Assembly: GCA_040757355.1 (NCBI GenBank)
Contig: JBFLWY010000009.1
Location: forward strand, 11,766 to 75,765
DNA: 64,000 nucleotides
Direction: 5' to 3'
Origin: DTYU01 sp040757355
GTDB lineage: Bacteria; Bacillota; Desulfotomaculia; Desulfotomaculales; Ammonificaceae
A program made the position numbers and the translations under genes. Under the pieces are notes generated by a model. That model was given only the letters and a program-made list of their open reading frames with translations. It was not told the DNA's origin and searched no databases. Below are positions 41,493 to 50,665 of this stretch, one piece after another. The stretch's first letter is position 1; each line of letters begins with the position of its first letter.

Positions 41493-42722
41493 TTATGCGC
41501 TGTATTTGCTTATCCGTCCGGCGTTCGCCAGCAGGAGGCTCATGGTATAGTGAAGCGGGAATTGGCCCAACGCCCCTGTTGCGCAGGCGTATTCGTCAAA
41601 GCCGGAGACGTTCGGATCGAACCGGACCCAGGGCGACTGCAGGAGGAAGGGCACCGGGTGCCAACTGTGACCCTTATACACCGCCGGGGTACTGTGGTCA
41701 CCGGTAATGGCGATTGCATCGGGGTTCAGTGCCAGAAGGGCGGGGAGGAGCCGGTCGAACTCCTCTATTACCTTCACTTTAGCTTCCCAATCGCCGTCCT
41801 CCCCACGGGAGTCAGTAGCCTTCACATGGAAGAAAAAGAAGTCGTACTCGTTCCACCGATCCTGGAGAACGGTCACTTCGTCTTCCAGGGTGTCTCCTGT
41901 CACGCGCAGGAGGTCCATACCGACGAGTGATGCCAACCCGCGGTACATAGGGTAAAGCGCTATCGCACCGGCGCGGACCTTGAAGCGGTCCGGGAAGAGG
42001 GTGATGCTCGGGCGCCGGGAAAAACCGCGTAGGAGTGCGAAGTTAGCGGCTTCTTCTTCACGGAGCAACCCGGCAAGCCGGCTTAAGAACGCGGCGGCTA
42101 TTTGTGCCGTACGTTCCGCTTCCGGAGCCAGCGGGCGGGGGTGAAGGGGCGGCACACCTGTCGCTTGCGGGTCGGTATCCGCCACACGGTCGTCCAAGCC
42201 ATCCCCGCGCAGAACAACGACGAAGCGGTGTTCCTTGACCGGGCGGATAAATACCCGGACGCCTTCGATCTCAGGAATGCTCTCCTGCAAGCGGCTGCAG
42301 AGTTCTTCCGTTACCGGTGTTGCCGGGCGGCCCGCGCGCCGGTCGGTGAGGATCATCCCCTGGTGTTCGTAGCGGACGGTGGCAAAATTCGCCCTTATCG
42401 CAACGTCATGCGGTTCCAGAGGGAAATCGATCCCCAGTGCTTCCAACACCCCACGGCCGATGAAGTATTTCAGCGGGTCGTACCCGAAGAGCGCCAGGTG
42501 CCCGGCGCTGGAACCGGGGGTGATACCGGGGAGCACCGGGTGCGCCAGCCCGAGTTCCGAGCGGCGTGCGAGGCTGTCCAGGTTCGGTGTGCGTGCGGCC
42601 CCGAGCTCTGTTTTCCCTCCGAATTCCGGCACCGGGAGTCCCCCGATGCCGTCCAATACCACCAGCAGCATTTTTGTTTCCGCCGGGTGCACCAGTTCCG
42701 CGAGCAACTTTTCCAAGTCCAT
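41493..42722 (-). CDS. apgM: 2,3-bisphosphoglycerate-independent phosphoglycerate mutase, archaeal type
   Basis: 409 residues, the length of the ApgM branch of the alkaline phosphatase superfamily, shorter than GpmI (about 510). LLVVLDGIGGLPVPEFGGKT carries the first metal-binding Asp, the nucleophile Ser is in GITPGSSAGHLALFGYDP, and the metal-binding C-terminal motifs are FFFHVKATDSRGEDGD and AITGDHSTPAVYKGHSWHPV. It interconverts 3- and 2-phosphoglycerate with Mn2+ or similar metals. ATG 42722 has CCGGAGG upstream. Confidence 0.95.
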   Translation of the reverse strand: MDLEKLLAELVHPAETKMLLVVLDGIGGLPVPEFGGKTELGAARTPNLDSLARRSELGLAHPVLPGITPGSSAGHLALFGYDPLKYFIGRGVLEALGIDFPLEPHDVAIRANFATVRYEHQGMILTDRRAGRPATPVTEELCSRLQESIPEIEGVRVFIRPVKEHRFVVVLRGDGLDDRVADTDPQATGVPPLHPRPLAPEAERTAQIAAAFLSRLAGLLREEEAANFALLRGFSRRPSITLFPDRFKVRAGAIALYPMYRGLASLVGMDLLRVTGDTLEDEVTVLQDRWNEYDFFFFHVKATDSRGEDGDWEAKVKVIEEFDRLLPALLALNPDAIAITGDHSTPAVYKGHSWHPVPFLLQSPWVRFDPNVSGFDEYACATGALGQFPLHYTMSLLLANAGRISKYSA

Positions 42723-42883
42723 TGCCTTTCCTCCGGTTCTTTTATTTTTCCCTGCGCCTCGTTCTTTATTTTCGCCTTTTTTCGCCCAAAACCTCCTGGG
42801 GGTTGCCGGTGCAGAAAAAAATTTCCTGGGGGCTGCGTTCTGCAGCGCCTCTTTGCTATGGTAAGTTAAATGTGTTACATTAA

Positions 42884-43802
42884 ATGCGTCATTATCCTGG
42901 ACGCTGCCGGGTCAAGGCGGGGGTGGTTGAGGTGGAGAGTAAAATCCCGGCGTTTTGGAGTCTCCCTGCAGACGAGGTTTTAGCCCTGCTCGCGGTGACG
43001 CCGGCGGGTCTGGAAGAAACGGAGGCGGCGCGGCGGCTGGCGCTTTACGGCCTGAACCGGCTGCGCCCGGTAAGGAAAGCGACAGCGGGGCGGCTCTTTT
43101 TAGCGCAGTTTTCAAGCCCCATCGTCCTGCTTCTGCTTTTCGCAGCGGGCCTCTCTTCTTTCCTTCGCGAAAAAACAAGCGCGGCCATCATCTTTAGCAT
43201 CGTTTTTCTAAGCGGGGTTTTGAGCTTTTACCAGCAGTACAGCGCCAACAGCGCGCTCGCGAAGCTGCTGGCGCTCGTAAAGACGCGGGCCGCCGTCTTA
43301 CGCGACGGAGCGGAGCGCGAAGTGCCGGTGGAAGAAGTCGTCCCCGGGGATATCGTCATCCTCAATGCCGGGGATGTGGTGCCGGGGGACGCTCTTCTTT
43401 TAGAGAGCCGCGACCTGTTTGTGGACGAGGCCACGCTTACCGGCGAGACTTTTCCGGCCGAGAAACGGGCAGGGATTGCTCCGGCGGAAGCGCCGCTCAA
43501 TAAGCGCACCAACGCACTTTTTATAGGCACGCACGTGGTCAGCGGCACGGCAAAGGCAGTGGTGGTGCAAACCGGTAAAGAGACGGAGTTCGGCCGCGTC
43601 GCCGGCCGCCTGCAACTCCGGCCGCCCGAGACCGCCTTCGAACGGGGCGTACGGCGTTTCGGGTATCTCCTGCTCGAGGTGACGCTGCTCCTGGTGATTG
43701 CGGTCTTCGCCATTAACGTCTACTTCCACCGTCCGCATTATTCTGTATGTTGCCGGGGCCGAGGCGGTGAAGCGGGCGTTTTACCACCGGGCGAAATTTT
43801 AG
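42884..43802 (+). pseudogene. Cation-transporting P-type ATPase with internal deletion
   Basis: The frame from 42884 (GTG 42932 may be the real start) encodes the N-terminal cation ATPase region, the first two membrane helices, the actuator domain with DEATLTGETFPAEK (TGE loop) and helix 3 up to VFAINVYFHRP. At about 43736 the homology stops. Directly afterwards, in a different frame, ILYVAGAEAVKRAFYHRAKF and a stop at 43800 reproduce the expected last 20 residues of an MgtA-like ATPase. About 500 residues, including the phosphorylation DKTGT, the nucleotide domain and helices 4-10, are missing. The gene cannot make a working pump. Confidence 0.8.
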
Positions 43803-43939
43803 GGGGCAGACCCCTATGACGCCTGCGGCGTCACCATCAGCCGTGTCTGCCGACAGGCGGAGGAATGAAAATGCCCTTGCTGCCGGTCACGCCGTGTCCG
43901 GGCCCCTGCTTTTAACGTAACTATTCAGGCACCGTGAAG

Positions 43940-43980
43940 GGCGCGGCGGCCTGCCTGTCGGCAGACAGGTAAGCTGCGCA
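43940..43980. repeat. Dispersed hairpin repeat, copy 2
   Basis: GGCGCGGCGGCCTGCCTGTC and the following GGCAGACAGGTAAGCTGCGC match the copy at 20889-20940 almost base for base, including flanks outside the hairpin. Confidence 0.8.
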
Positions 43981-43996
43981 TAGCAGTGTCAGCCCC

Positions 43997-44179
43997 GCAT
44001 TTACCCCCTCCGGTCTCGGTTTCGTAGAAGGGGCGATGACCGCGGCCTTCGCCTCGCTCGGCGTACGACCGGAAACCGCGGTGCTGGTGACCTTCGTCTA
44101 CCGGGGGATTACCGTCTGGCTGCCGTTTACAGCCGGGATATTCTCTTTCCGGTTGGTGAAACGGTATAATACCGGCTGA
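43997..44179 (+). pseudogene. C-terminal fragment of a lysylphosphatidylglycerol-synthase-type flippase (UPF0104)
   Basis: The frame reads AFTPSGLGFVEGAMTAAFAS, then LGVRPETAVLVTFVYRGITV and WLPFTAGIFSF before a stop at 44177. A P-x-G-x-G-x-x-E-G loop followed by a Tyr-Arg in the last helix is the hallmark of the C-terminus of UPF0104/MprF-like membrane proteins. About 250 residues of N-terminal sequence are missing, and the hairpin repeat at 43950 lies at the truncated end. Confidence 0.7.
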
Positions 44180-44274
44180 TGCTTCCGGAGCGCAGGCCCA
44201 ACCTGCACCGGCCGGGCAGGTTTGCCCGCGGGCCTGTTCGCTTTTTGGCCCGGTTATCATAAGCGCAGGATGTT

Positions 44275-46092
44275 TTAGCGCCTTAAATGGAAGGGGACTC
44301 CCGCCACCAGCACGTCTTTCCGGAGCAGCAATAAAGTTTGGAGTTTTAACCCCGTCTGGTTGTGCAGAAAATAGTGCCACCACTTGCGTGGGACGAACTC
44401 GGGCAGCAACACCATTACGAAGGTGTGCTTAGCAGCGGCCCGCGCCTGCGCCTCGTCAATGAAGTGAAGCAGGGGCTTGTAAACCGAACGGTAGGGAGAA
44501 GGCAACACCGTAAGCGGGAAGTCGGGGATATATTGCTCCCACCGGGCCATAACCTTCTGCGTCACTTCTGGATCAGCGGCCACGTGCACGGCCACCACCC
44601 GTTGGGACAGGGACCGGGCGTACGCCAGAGTCTTGATCACGCCCCGGTGCACCCCGGCCACAGGCACGATGATCAGCGGCTCTCCTACCGCCGGGTACGC
44701 GGGTGGCTGCTGCAGCCGCAGTTCCTCGGCGATATCCCGGTAATGGCGGTAAACAGAAAAGCTTGCCCAAACGACGGCCGATACCAGGAGGATCACGATC
44801 CAGGCTCCCTCTAAGAACTTGGCCGCGGCAATTATAGAGGTGGCCACCAGGGTTGCCGTTCCCCCCAGACCGGTAATCACGCTGTTCCACCACCAGCCCG
44901 GATGTCGCTCCTTAAGCCAGTGGCGCAGCACACCGTACTGGCAGAGGGTAAAGGTGGTGAAGACGCCGACCGCGTAAAGCGGAATCAGCGCGTGCGTCCG
45001 GGCGTGGAACCCGATGATCAACCCCGCGGCCGTCAAGCCCAGGAAGAAAATGCCGTGTGAGTATACCAAACGGTCACCTAAAAAGCTGAGGAAGCGGGGG
45101 AGAAAGCGGTCGGTAGCCATCGCCGCCGCTAAGCGGGGAAACCCGTTGAAGGCGCTGTTGGCGGCCAGAAAAAGGATCAGGGCTGTACTTACCTGCACCA
45201 AGTAATAGAGCAACCCGCGCCCGGCCACTGTGGCCGCTAACTGGGAAACCACCGTTTCCGCTGGTCGCGGGACGATGCCGAGGGCCGTGGCCAGAAAAGA
45301 GATCCCGCCGAAAAGAAAGGCCAAGAGACCGCCCATCCAGAGCATGGTTGTACGTGCGTTAAGGGTTTCTGGAGGATAAAAAGAGCGCACACCGTTGCTG
45401 ATGGTTTCCACGCCGGTTAAAGCCGTACAGCCGGCCGCAAAGGCGCGGAGCAAGAGAAAAGGAGTAAGACCAGTGAGCGGGAATGCAGGCAGCGGGCTTG
45501 CCCAATGGATATTTCCGGTGATGAATTTATAAAGCCCCGTGCAAATAAGGATGCCGAACGTAACAATGAAAAAGTAAGTGGGTATCGCAAAAACTATCCC
45601 GGACTCTCTTACGCCGCGCAGGTTAATCAGGGTGATTAACGTGACGGCGGCTATGCCCAACCCGACCTGGTGGCCGTGAAGGAAAGGCCATGCCGAAGTG
45701 ATTGCCGCTGCTCCCGCCGAAACGCTTACCGCAACGGTAAGCACATAGTCTATGAGTAACGCTGCGCCGGCGACCAGTCCCGCCCATACACCCAACTCGT
45801 GCAGGCTTACGGCATAACCGCCGCCGCCGGTAGGATAGGCTAAGATGGCCTGGCGGTATGATAACACAACCATGAACAGAAGGACGACGATGGAAAGCGA
45901 TACCGGCAGCAGGTAGTGAACCGCCGTCGCACCCGCCAGTACCAGCACCAGCAATATTTCTTCGGTGGCGTACGCCACTGAGGACAAAGGGTCGGCTGAA
46001 AATACTGCCAGGGCCTGCCAGTTTTTAATACGCTCCGACGCCAGGGCCGATGTTTCCAAAGGACGTCCGACAAGCAAGGATTTTAAAGACAT
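44275..46092 (-). CDS. kimA: KimA-like K+ transporter, APC superfamily
   Basis: 605 residues: 12 membrane segments and a soluble C-terminal domain of about 150 residues. LLVGRPLETSALASERIKNW, then FSADPLSSVAYATEEILLVL and YPTGGGGYAVSLHELG are the N-terminal signatures of KimA/YdaO-type proton-coupled K+ importers. ALTGVETISNGVRSFYPPET is a conserved middle stretch. The cytoplasmic tail (VGEPLIIVPVAGVHRGVIKT) is USP-like. In Bacillus such transporters are inhibited by c-di-AMP. ATG 46092 is the conserved start; a promoter lies 40 bases upstream. No c-di-AMP riboswitch fits in the 40-base leader. Confidence 0.88.
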   Translation of the reverse strand: MSLKSLLVGRPLETSALASERIKNWQALAVFSADPLSSVAYATEEILLVLVLAGATAVHYLLPVSLSIVVLLFMVVLSYRQAILAYPTGGGGYAVSLHELGVWAGLVAGAALLIDYVLTVAVSVSAGAAAITSAWPFLHGHQVGLGIAAVTLITLINLRGVRESGIVFAIPTYFFIVTFGILICTGLYKFITGNIHWASPLPAFPLTGLTPFLLLRAFAAGCTALTGVETISNGVRSFYPPETLNARTTMLWMGGLLAFLFGGISFLATALGIVPRPAETVVSQLAATVAGRGLLYYLVQVSTALILFLAANSAFNGFPRLAAAMATDRFLPRFLSFLGDRLVYSHGIFFLGLTAAGLIIGFHARTHALIPLYAVGVFTTFTLCQYGVLRHWLKERHPGWWWNSVITGLGGTATLVATSIIAAAKFLEGAWIVILLVSAVVWASFSVYRHYRDIAEELRLQQPPAYPAVGEPLIIVPVAGVHRGVIKTLAYARSLSQRVVAVHVAADPEVTQKVMARWEQYIPDFPLTVLPSPYRSVYKPLLHFIDEAQARAAAKHTFVMVLLPEFVPRKWWHYFLHNQTGLKLQTLLLLRKDVLVAGVPFHLRR

Positions 46093-46131
46093 GGCTATTG
46101 TGTACCCTTATCCTTTGAGGTCCTTTCCCAA

Positions 46132-46159
46132 ATTTTATCACGGGGTAAGACTGAATCAA
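46132..46159 (-). promoter_or_regulatory. Promoter of the KimA-like gene
   Basis: On the minus strand TTGATT (46159-46154), 16-base spacer, TAAAAT (46137-46132), about 40 bases before ATG 46092. Confidence 0.65.
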
Positions 46160-46209
46160 GGAGTTTCGGCTCTTTTATTTACATTCGGGCGGCCGCTTTT
46201 TGCGAACAA

Positions 46210-46602
46210 GTGCTTCAAGAAAAGGATGGTATTCTTTCGCTAATCAGGATCGTGGATACGATAACTCAGGAGGTGGAGATAAAAGGGACACCTCCGCCAG
46301 AAACTCTCAAAGAGGCGCCGCCGCTTCGCTATAGGCTTAAGCTCGTTCTTATGTTAAAGGCGGGAAGAGCCAGAGGTCCTCATCAGGTGAAGATTACCCC
46401 TATTTTGCCCACTGGAGAAACGAAAACCCCCTTCATCGGTACCCTTCACTTTGAGGGTGAGGAGAAAGGGGCCAATCTAATCCTGGATTTCGCTTTCGAG
46501 TTCCCTTTCGAGGGGCTTTACTGGTTCGAAGTCTGCCTTAATGAGCACTTACTGACGCAATTACCGTTGCGGGTGAGGCGGAGCATTTCGGTGCTTCCTT
46601 AG
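46210..46602 (+). CDS. DUF6941-like protein
   Basis: 130 residues from GTG 46210. The family normally begins with a few residues, then a Cys-containing strand. Upstream in the same frame stands IYIRAAAFCEQVLQEKDG, which matches that expected start better than MLQEKDG, so translation probably begins near ATT 46177, 13 bases after AAGGAG. SLIRIVDTI, RYRLKLVLMLKAG and the beta-sandwich pattern GTLHFEGEEKGANLILDFAF are visible. Function unknown. It is divergent from kimA and its 3' end overlaps the convergent gene at 46538 by 65 bases. Confidence 0.65.
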   Translation: MLQEKDGILSLIRIVDTITQEVEIKGTPPPETLKEAPPLRYRLKLVLMLKAGRARGPHQVKITPILPTGETKTPFIGTLHFEGEEKGANLILDFAFEFPFEGLYWFEVCLNEHLLTQLPLRVRRSISVLP

Positions 46603-46918
46603 CCTCCGTCATTTTGAACTCGCCGCCGGAAGTGGGAGTGAACCAGCCGTTGAAAGAGACGACCCAGGTCAAATTGGCACTTCCCGTAGGCGCAGGCCTT
46701 AAGAGTCTTTCTGCCCGGGCCTTAAATTCTTTTTCGGTGATCAGTCCTTCCCGGAGCCAGACAAGATCGGCGTTTAATTCATTTGCTATATATTCGGCCG
46801 TTTTATCTCCTGAGGCCAAGATGTCGCCAAGATTGCTAAGCAGCCAGGTTTCTAAATCGTCCAAGGTGCTGTAACCGTCAAGGTACGCGCGAATCTGATC
46901 GAGGAGTTGTCTAAGCAT
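46538..46918 (-). CDS. Hypothetical helical protein
   Basis: 126 residues from ATG 46918 with AGGAGGAGACGGC upstream on this strand. The first 75 residues are strongly helical (LRQLLDQIRAYLDGYSTLDD, LETWLLSNLGDILASGDKTA, ITEKEFKARAERLLRP); the last 50 are less regular. I do not recognise a family. It overlaps the DUF6941-like gene at the 3' ends, and its start lies on the start of the divergent gene at 46918. The two small genes and the helicase remnant nearby may be an old defence-type cluster, but this is inference. Confidence 0.6.
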   Translation of the reverse strand: MLRQLLDQIRAYLDGYSTLDDLETWLLSNLGDILASGDKTAEYIANELNADLVWLREGLITEKEFKARAERLLRPAPTGSANLTWVVSFNGWFTPTSGGEFKMTEAKEAPKCSASPATVIASVSAH

Positions 46919-47271
46919 TGCAGCCGTCTCCTCCTTCTGAAGAGAATAAACTTATCAAGAGAGTCTCACAGACTGAGATCCGCAAATTGTTCAACCGTTC
47001 GGATGCTCCCCGGCAGATCGCTGCCGGCCTTTTAAAGCCGGAGTACTTAAGAAACAAGCACCTCGCGCGCGATAAGGCCGCAGAACTCAGTCTGCCCTAT
47101 TGTACGCACGCCCAGATGATCCGTTACCGCGATCAAGAAGGCCGTCCCGTAGTCGAAGTGTTCCAATACCTGCAACCCGACGGCTCTCTTGGAGCAAGCG
47201 GCCTTCCCGATCCGAAAAGGCTGTGGCTCTGCAGCGCCGTTTATGTGGCTTATCAAAAAGCTCCTGACTGA
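46918..47271 (+). CDS. Hypothetical protein before the restriction helicase remnant
   Basis: 117 residues if started at TTG 46918; GAGGAG at about 46900 is weakly placed and a later start such as TTG 46987 is possible. The segment ISQTEIRKLF (VSQTEIRKLFNRSDAPRQIA), LPYCTHAQMIRYRDQEGRPV, and VFQYLQPDGSLGASGLPDPK resembles small proteins of unknown function that I recall near type III-like restriction helicases. The first codon overlaps the divergent gene's start, so the two share regulatory DNA. Confidence 0.6.
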   Translation: MQPSPPSEENKLIKRVSQTEIRKLFNRSDAPRQIAAGLLKPEYLRNKHLARDKAAELSLPYCTHAQMIRYRDQEGRPVVEVFQYLQPDGSLGASGLPDPKRLWLCSAVYVAYQKAPD

Positions 47272-47372
47272 TTTGTTATTCGCCATCCGGCCCCATACCT
47301 TTAATCCTGAGGTGATAATATTATAACCTTTTTAAAGAAGAGATTAACAAAAATTTTTTTGGAGGGCTAAAA

Positions 47373-49642
47373 ATGTCACTCGCCGTTGACAACCCCATCA
47401 TCAACTCACCCTTTGAGGAGCCCGGCCAGTACTGGGTTTACGAGGAGGGGCAGCCCGTCCTGAAGAGAGGGCGGCGGCCGGCGGGGTATTATCTGAAGGC
47501 GCGGACGCGGGGCCCTCAGGGGGCCCTGCTGGCAGAGGAATTTGTCCCGCTTGATCTGGTTAACGAGATCCGGGCGCGGGTAAAGCAGTGGCGGGAGGCG
47601 GGTTACCCCGGGGTTACGCCGGTTACCAGGCGGCTGCTGACACACTGGAGCATGCCGGAGCGGGAGCGCAGGCTCTTTTTCTGCCAGCGGGAGGCGGCCG
47701 AAACGGTCATCTGGCTGATGGAAGCACCACCGGCGGAGAAGCAAGGCATGGTTATTCCGAAGGATGAACCTATTGATCCGGAAAGTATCGCTAAAGGGTA
47801 CAAGGCGCTGACCCGCTATGCGCTCAAGATGGCTACCGGTGCGGGCAAGACCGTGGTGATGGGGATGCTCATCGCCTGGTCAGTTTTGAACAAGATCGCG
47901 AGCCCGCAGGACCGGCGTTTTTCGGACGCGGTGCTGCTGGTCTGCCCCAACCTCACCATCCGGGAACGGCTTCAGGTGCTCTTGCCCTGGCACCCGAAGA
48001 ACTACTACCAGCGGTTCGACCTGGTGCCGCCGGGTTTACAGGAGCACCTGCAGCAGGGGAAGTTCCAGATACTGAACTGGCATCTTTTTCAACTGAAGGA
48101 CGATTCCCGCTCCCGCAGCGTGGTCAAGCGGGGCGTGGAAAGCGACACCGCCTTCTGCCGCCGGGTGTTAAAAGACTTGGGAAGCAAGCAGAACATTCTG
48201 GTTATCAACGACGAAGCGCACCACGCCTACCGCCCGGCACCGCTTGACGATGAATTGCGGGGGCGGCTTTGTGCGGCGGAGATCCAGGCGCGCGAGGAGG
48301 CGACGGAGTGGGTGAGCGGCCTCGACCGGGTCAACGCCGTCCGGGGGATCAATTTCTGCGCCGACTTTTCAGCAACCCCGTTTTACATCAAGGGCAGCGG
48401 CTACGAGGAAGGTCTCCCGTTCACCTGGGTCGTTTCCGACTTCGGCCTGGTTGACGCCATCGAGTCCGGCATCGTGAAAATCCCGCGGGTGCCGGTTGAC
48501 GACAACACCGGCGACCTCATCCCCCGCTACTTCCGGCTCTGGGAGTGGATCAACCGGCAACTGCCCGCTTCCGAGCGGCAGACGGCCAGAAGACGCGCCA
48601 AGCCGGAATCGGTGCGATCCCCGTTAAGAAGAAGCCGGTCAGCCGCCCGGAGGGGCAGAAGGTCTCCACCCTGATCCGGGCGCTGCCGGAGCGTAAGCAC
48701 TTAGAGATCGCCTTTCCGCGGGTAGAGGGCTTTGTTTTTGACGTCCGCCAGCGGATTAAAGTCAATCTGGCTGATGTACCGTATCTCATGGTTGATCCGG
48801 CGAGCGAGCCTACGGAAATTGTGGCCAAACCGGCTGCGGGCTACCGTATCGGCCGCCCCGACCGTCTCGGTCCAGGCCCGGAGGTTGTTCACGACCGCAA
48901 CCCTTTTCACCGGGAGAAGCGGCTTCAGGCAAGTGTTTATGAGATGGCGGCGGAAATTACCAACCGGCTAAAGGATAAGCGTGGCGACTATGGTGTACGC
49001 CACTTCCTCTTCCCGCAGGTGCTCCGGATTGTCTGGCAGTACTTCGAAGAGCGGGTTATTGTCGCCGATCCCGGTGTGCCGCTGGAAGAGGTGGCTTTGC
49101 TTAAATATAAGCAATGGATCGTCGAGCATTTGCTCCAGACGATCGAGCCGGACACGGATGCGGGAGAGCCGCCGGTTTTGCCGGTTATCGAGCGGTTCCG
49201 TCCCATTGGCTCCACTTCCGAAGTGCTTTTCCGCACCGTTCGCCCTGCGGTAGGTACGGTCAAAAGTCATGTAAGCCACGTCGTCCTCGACGCGCCGAAG
49301 TGGGAGCACTGCGTGGCCTACCAGCTTGAACGGTTACCGGAGGTAGTGGCCTACGTCCGCAACGACCACCTGGATTTCACTATCCCTTACGAGTGGCAGG
49401 GAGTCCGGCACGAGTACCGGCCGGATTATTTGGTCCGGTTGAAGCACCCCGGCGGCGGGGAGATCAAGGTTATCTTAGAGGTGAACGGCTTTGAAACCGG
49501 GAAGGACCGGCAGAAGGAGGCGGCGGCAGGGCGCTGGGCGCGGGCGGTGAACCGTCACGGCGAGTTCGGCCGATGGGCGTTTGTGATCTGCCGGGATCCG
49601 CAACGGTTGCAAAGTCAGCTTGGGCAAATTGCTAATACATAA
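47373..49642 (+). pseudogene. Restriction-type DEAD/DEAH helicase with internal deletion and frameshift
   Basis: ATG 47373 has TTGGAGGG upstream. The first frame holds RYALKMATGAGKTVVMGMLI (Walker A), VINDEAHHAYRP (DEAH-like box) and FSATPFYIKGS, up to RRRAKPE at about 48605. The second frame resumes with AIPVKKKPVSRPEGQKVSTL and continues to a C-terminal nuclease-like domain ending at 49642 (YRPDYLVRLKHPGGGEIKVI, LEVNGFE). In intact relatives roughly 200-300 residues, covering the second RecA domain, lie between these two points. The gene is thus both deleted and out of frame and should be inactive. Relatives work with a DNA methyltransferase, which is not in the window. Confidence 0.8.
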
Positions 49643-49955
49643 CCTGCCAAGACAAATATCCGCGCCACAGTGAAGCGGCTGCTGCACCGGTACGGGTACA
49701 AACCCGCCGAGTGCGAGCCACTGGTGGTCGTCATTATAGAGCAGGCGGAGAGCCTCTACCGCAACTGGCCCGGCACCCAGACTGCCTGAGTGCTGGGCGG
49801 CGGATCGCGGGGGCTGAGGGGAAAAGGAAGCACAGGCGCTTTGACCGTGGGTAGTGTACAGTTTTAATAGGTAACCGAGGGGGTAATGAAGAAGAAGAGA
49901 CCTCGGCGGCTGCTTCAAAAGAAGCAGCCGACTCCCGGCAAAGGAGTGAGGTCTC
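49643..49955. other. Spacer with HsdR fragment, single repeat arm and hairpin before the transposase remnant
   Basis: Includes the HsdR C-terminal fragment (49652-49789), one TGAGTGCTGGG arm (49787-49797), and near 49892 a long nested palindrome: GAGACCTC outside, CGGCTGCTTC-AAAA-GAAGCAGCCG inside (49900-49924), closing with GAGGTCTC at 49946-49953. That palindrome directly precedes the transposase start and may be the end of the insertion sequence or a translation-blocking hairpin. Confidence 0.65.
49652..49789 (+). pseudogene. C-terminal fragment of type I restriction subunit HsdR (DUF3387)
   Basis: TNIRATVKRLLHRYGYKPAE, then VVVIIEQAESLYRNWPGTQT and a stop reproduce the very end of HsdR proteins (IR-x-x-VKRLLR-x-YGY followed by a VLEQAE helix and Trp). 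Nothing of the nuclease or helicase part precedes it. The TGA stop is also the first three bases of a TGAGTGCTGGG repeat arm. Confidence 0.7.
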
Positions 49956-50603
49956 GTGATAAACATTCGGCTTTTAGTACAAGTTATCCTGCTAATAGCG
50001 CAGGGAATTTTTGAAGCGTTGCGGTCAGCCCGAAGGTTTGAGGAGTTAGAGGAAAAGATACAGAGACTGGTCCATAGAGCGGCGTTAATCCTGCTTGAAG
50101 AAGCTTTAGATCAGGTAGACCGGCGGCTTTGTGCGGCACGGGATGTCAAGAGGCTCAAGGTTATTGGCCTACGTTCTCGGACCATTGTCACCAGTTTTGG
50201 GGAACTCAGCTTTAAGCGGCGGCTTTACCGGGATAAAGACACAGGGGAGTACCGGTTTTTATTGGATGAGACTTTGGGACTTGAAGCCAGCCGCCGGTTG
50301 AATCACCGGATTAAAGAACTCATCTTAGAGTTAGGGACGGAGAAGCGTACCACTTCGGTGGGTGCGCTTTTTTGCTTTTTTGGTGTACTACGGGTTTTTC
50401 TGCCTGGCTGTCGGCAGACACTGCCTGCCGGTGTTTTCCCGGAGGGATTTTTTTTCTGCTCGACCCTGAAAGCGGGTTTTGACCCACGCATTATTAAGGG
50501 TAGAAAGGAAAGTGCGGGCAAAGGCGAAGAAGGGCCTGTGCTTTGCCCGGGCAGAAAGGGGGTGACTGGGGGCGAACGGGTGGTGTGCTGCGAAACATGG
50601 TGA
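49956..50603 (+). pseudogene. Truncated ISLre2-family (UPF0236) transposase
   Basis: The first 130 residues match the N-terminal part of ISLre2 transposases: ALDQVDRRLCAARDVKRLKV, IGLRSRTIVTSFGELSFKRR, LYRDKDTGEYRFLLDETLGL and the helix before the catalytic core (LELGTEKRTTSVGAL). At about 50350 the homology stops and the frame continues with unrelated, low-quality sequence (GKGEEGPVLCPGRKG) that includes part of the TGTCGGCAGACA hairpin repeat at 50409-50420. The DDE core is missing. GTG 49956 has AAGGAG upstream. Confidence 0.75.
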
Positions 50604-50665
50604 AGGAGTTATTCTTAGCGCTCGGCTGCAGGTAGGTTAAATTCTCACAAAGGAGGGCAAGAAAA

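Larger units (their letters stand above)
43803..44274. other. Spacer with dispersed hairpin repeats and a gene fragment
   Basis: Contains GTGTCTGCCGACAGGCGGAG (43843-43862), a full copy of the CCTGCCTGTCGGCAGACAGG hairpin (43950-43969), the flippase C-terminal fragment (43997-44179), and a GC-rich inverted pair (CAGGCCC about 44192, GGGCCTG about 44228) followed by TTCGCTTTTT that may terminate transcripts. Confidence 0.6.

Noticed and set aside
46093..46131. c-di-AMP (ydaO-type) riboswitch before the KimA-like gene
   Set aside because: Promoter-to-start distance is about 40 bases, too short, and no matching motif is present.
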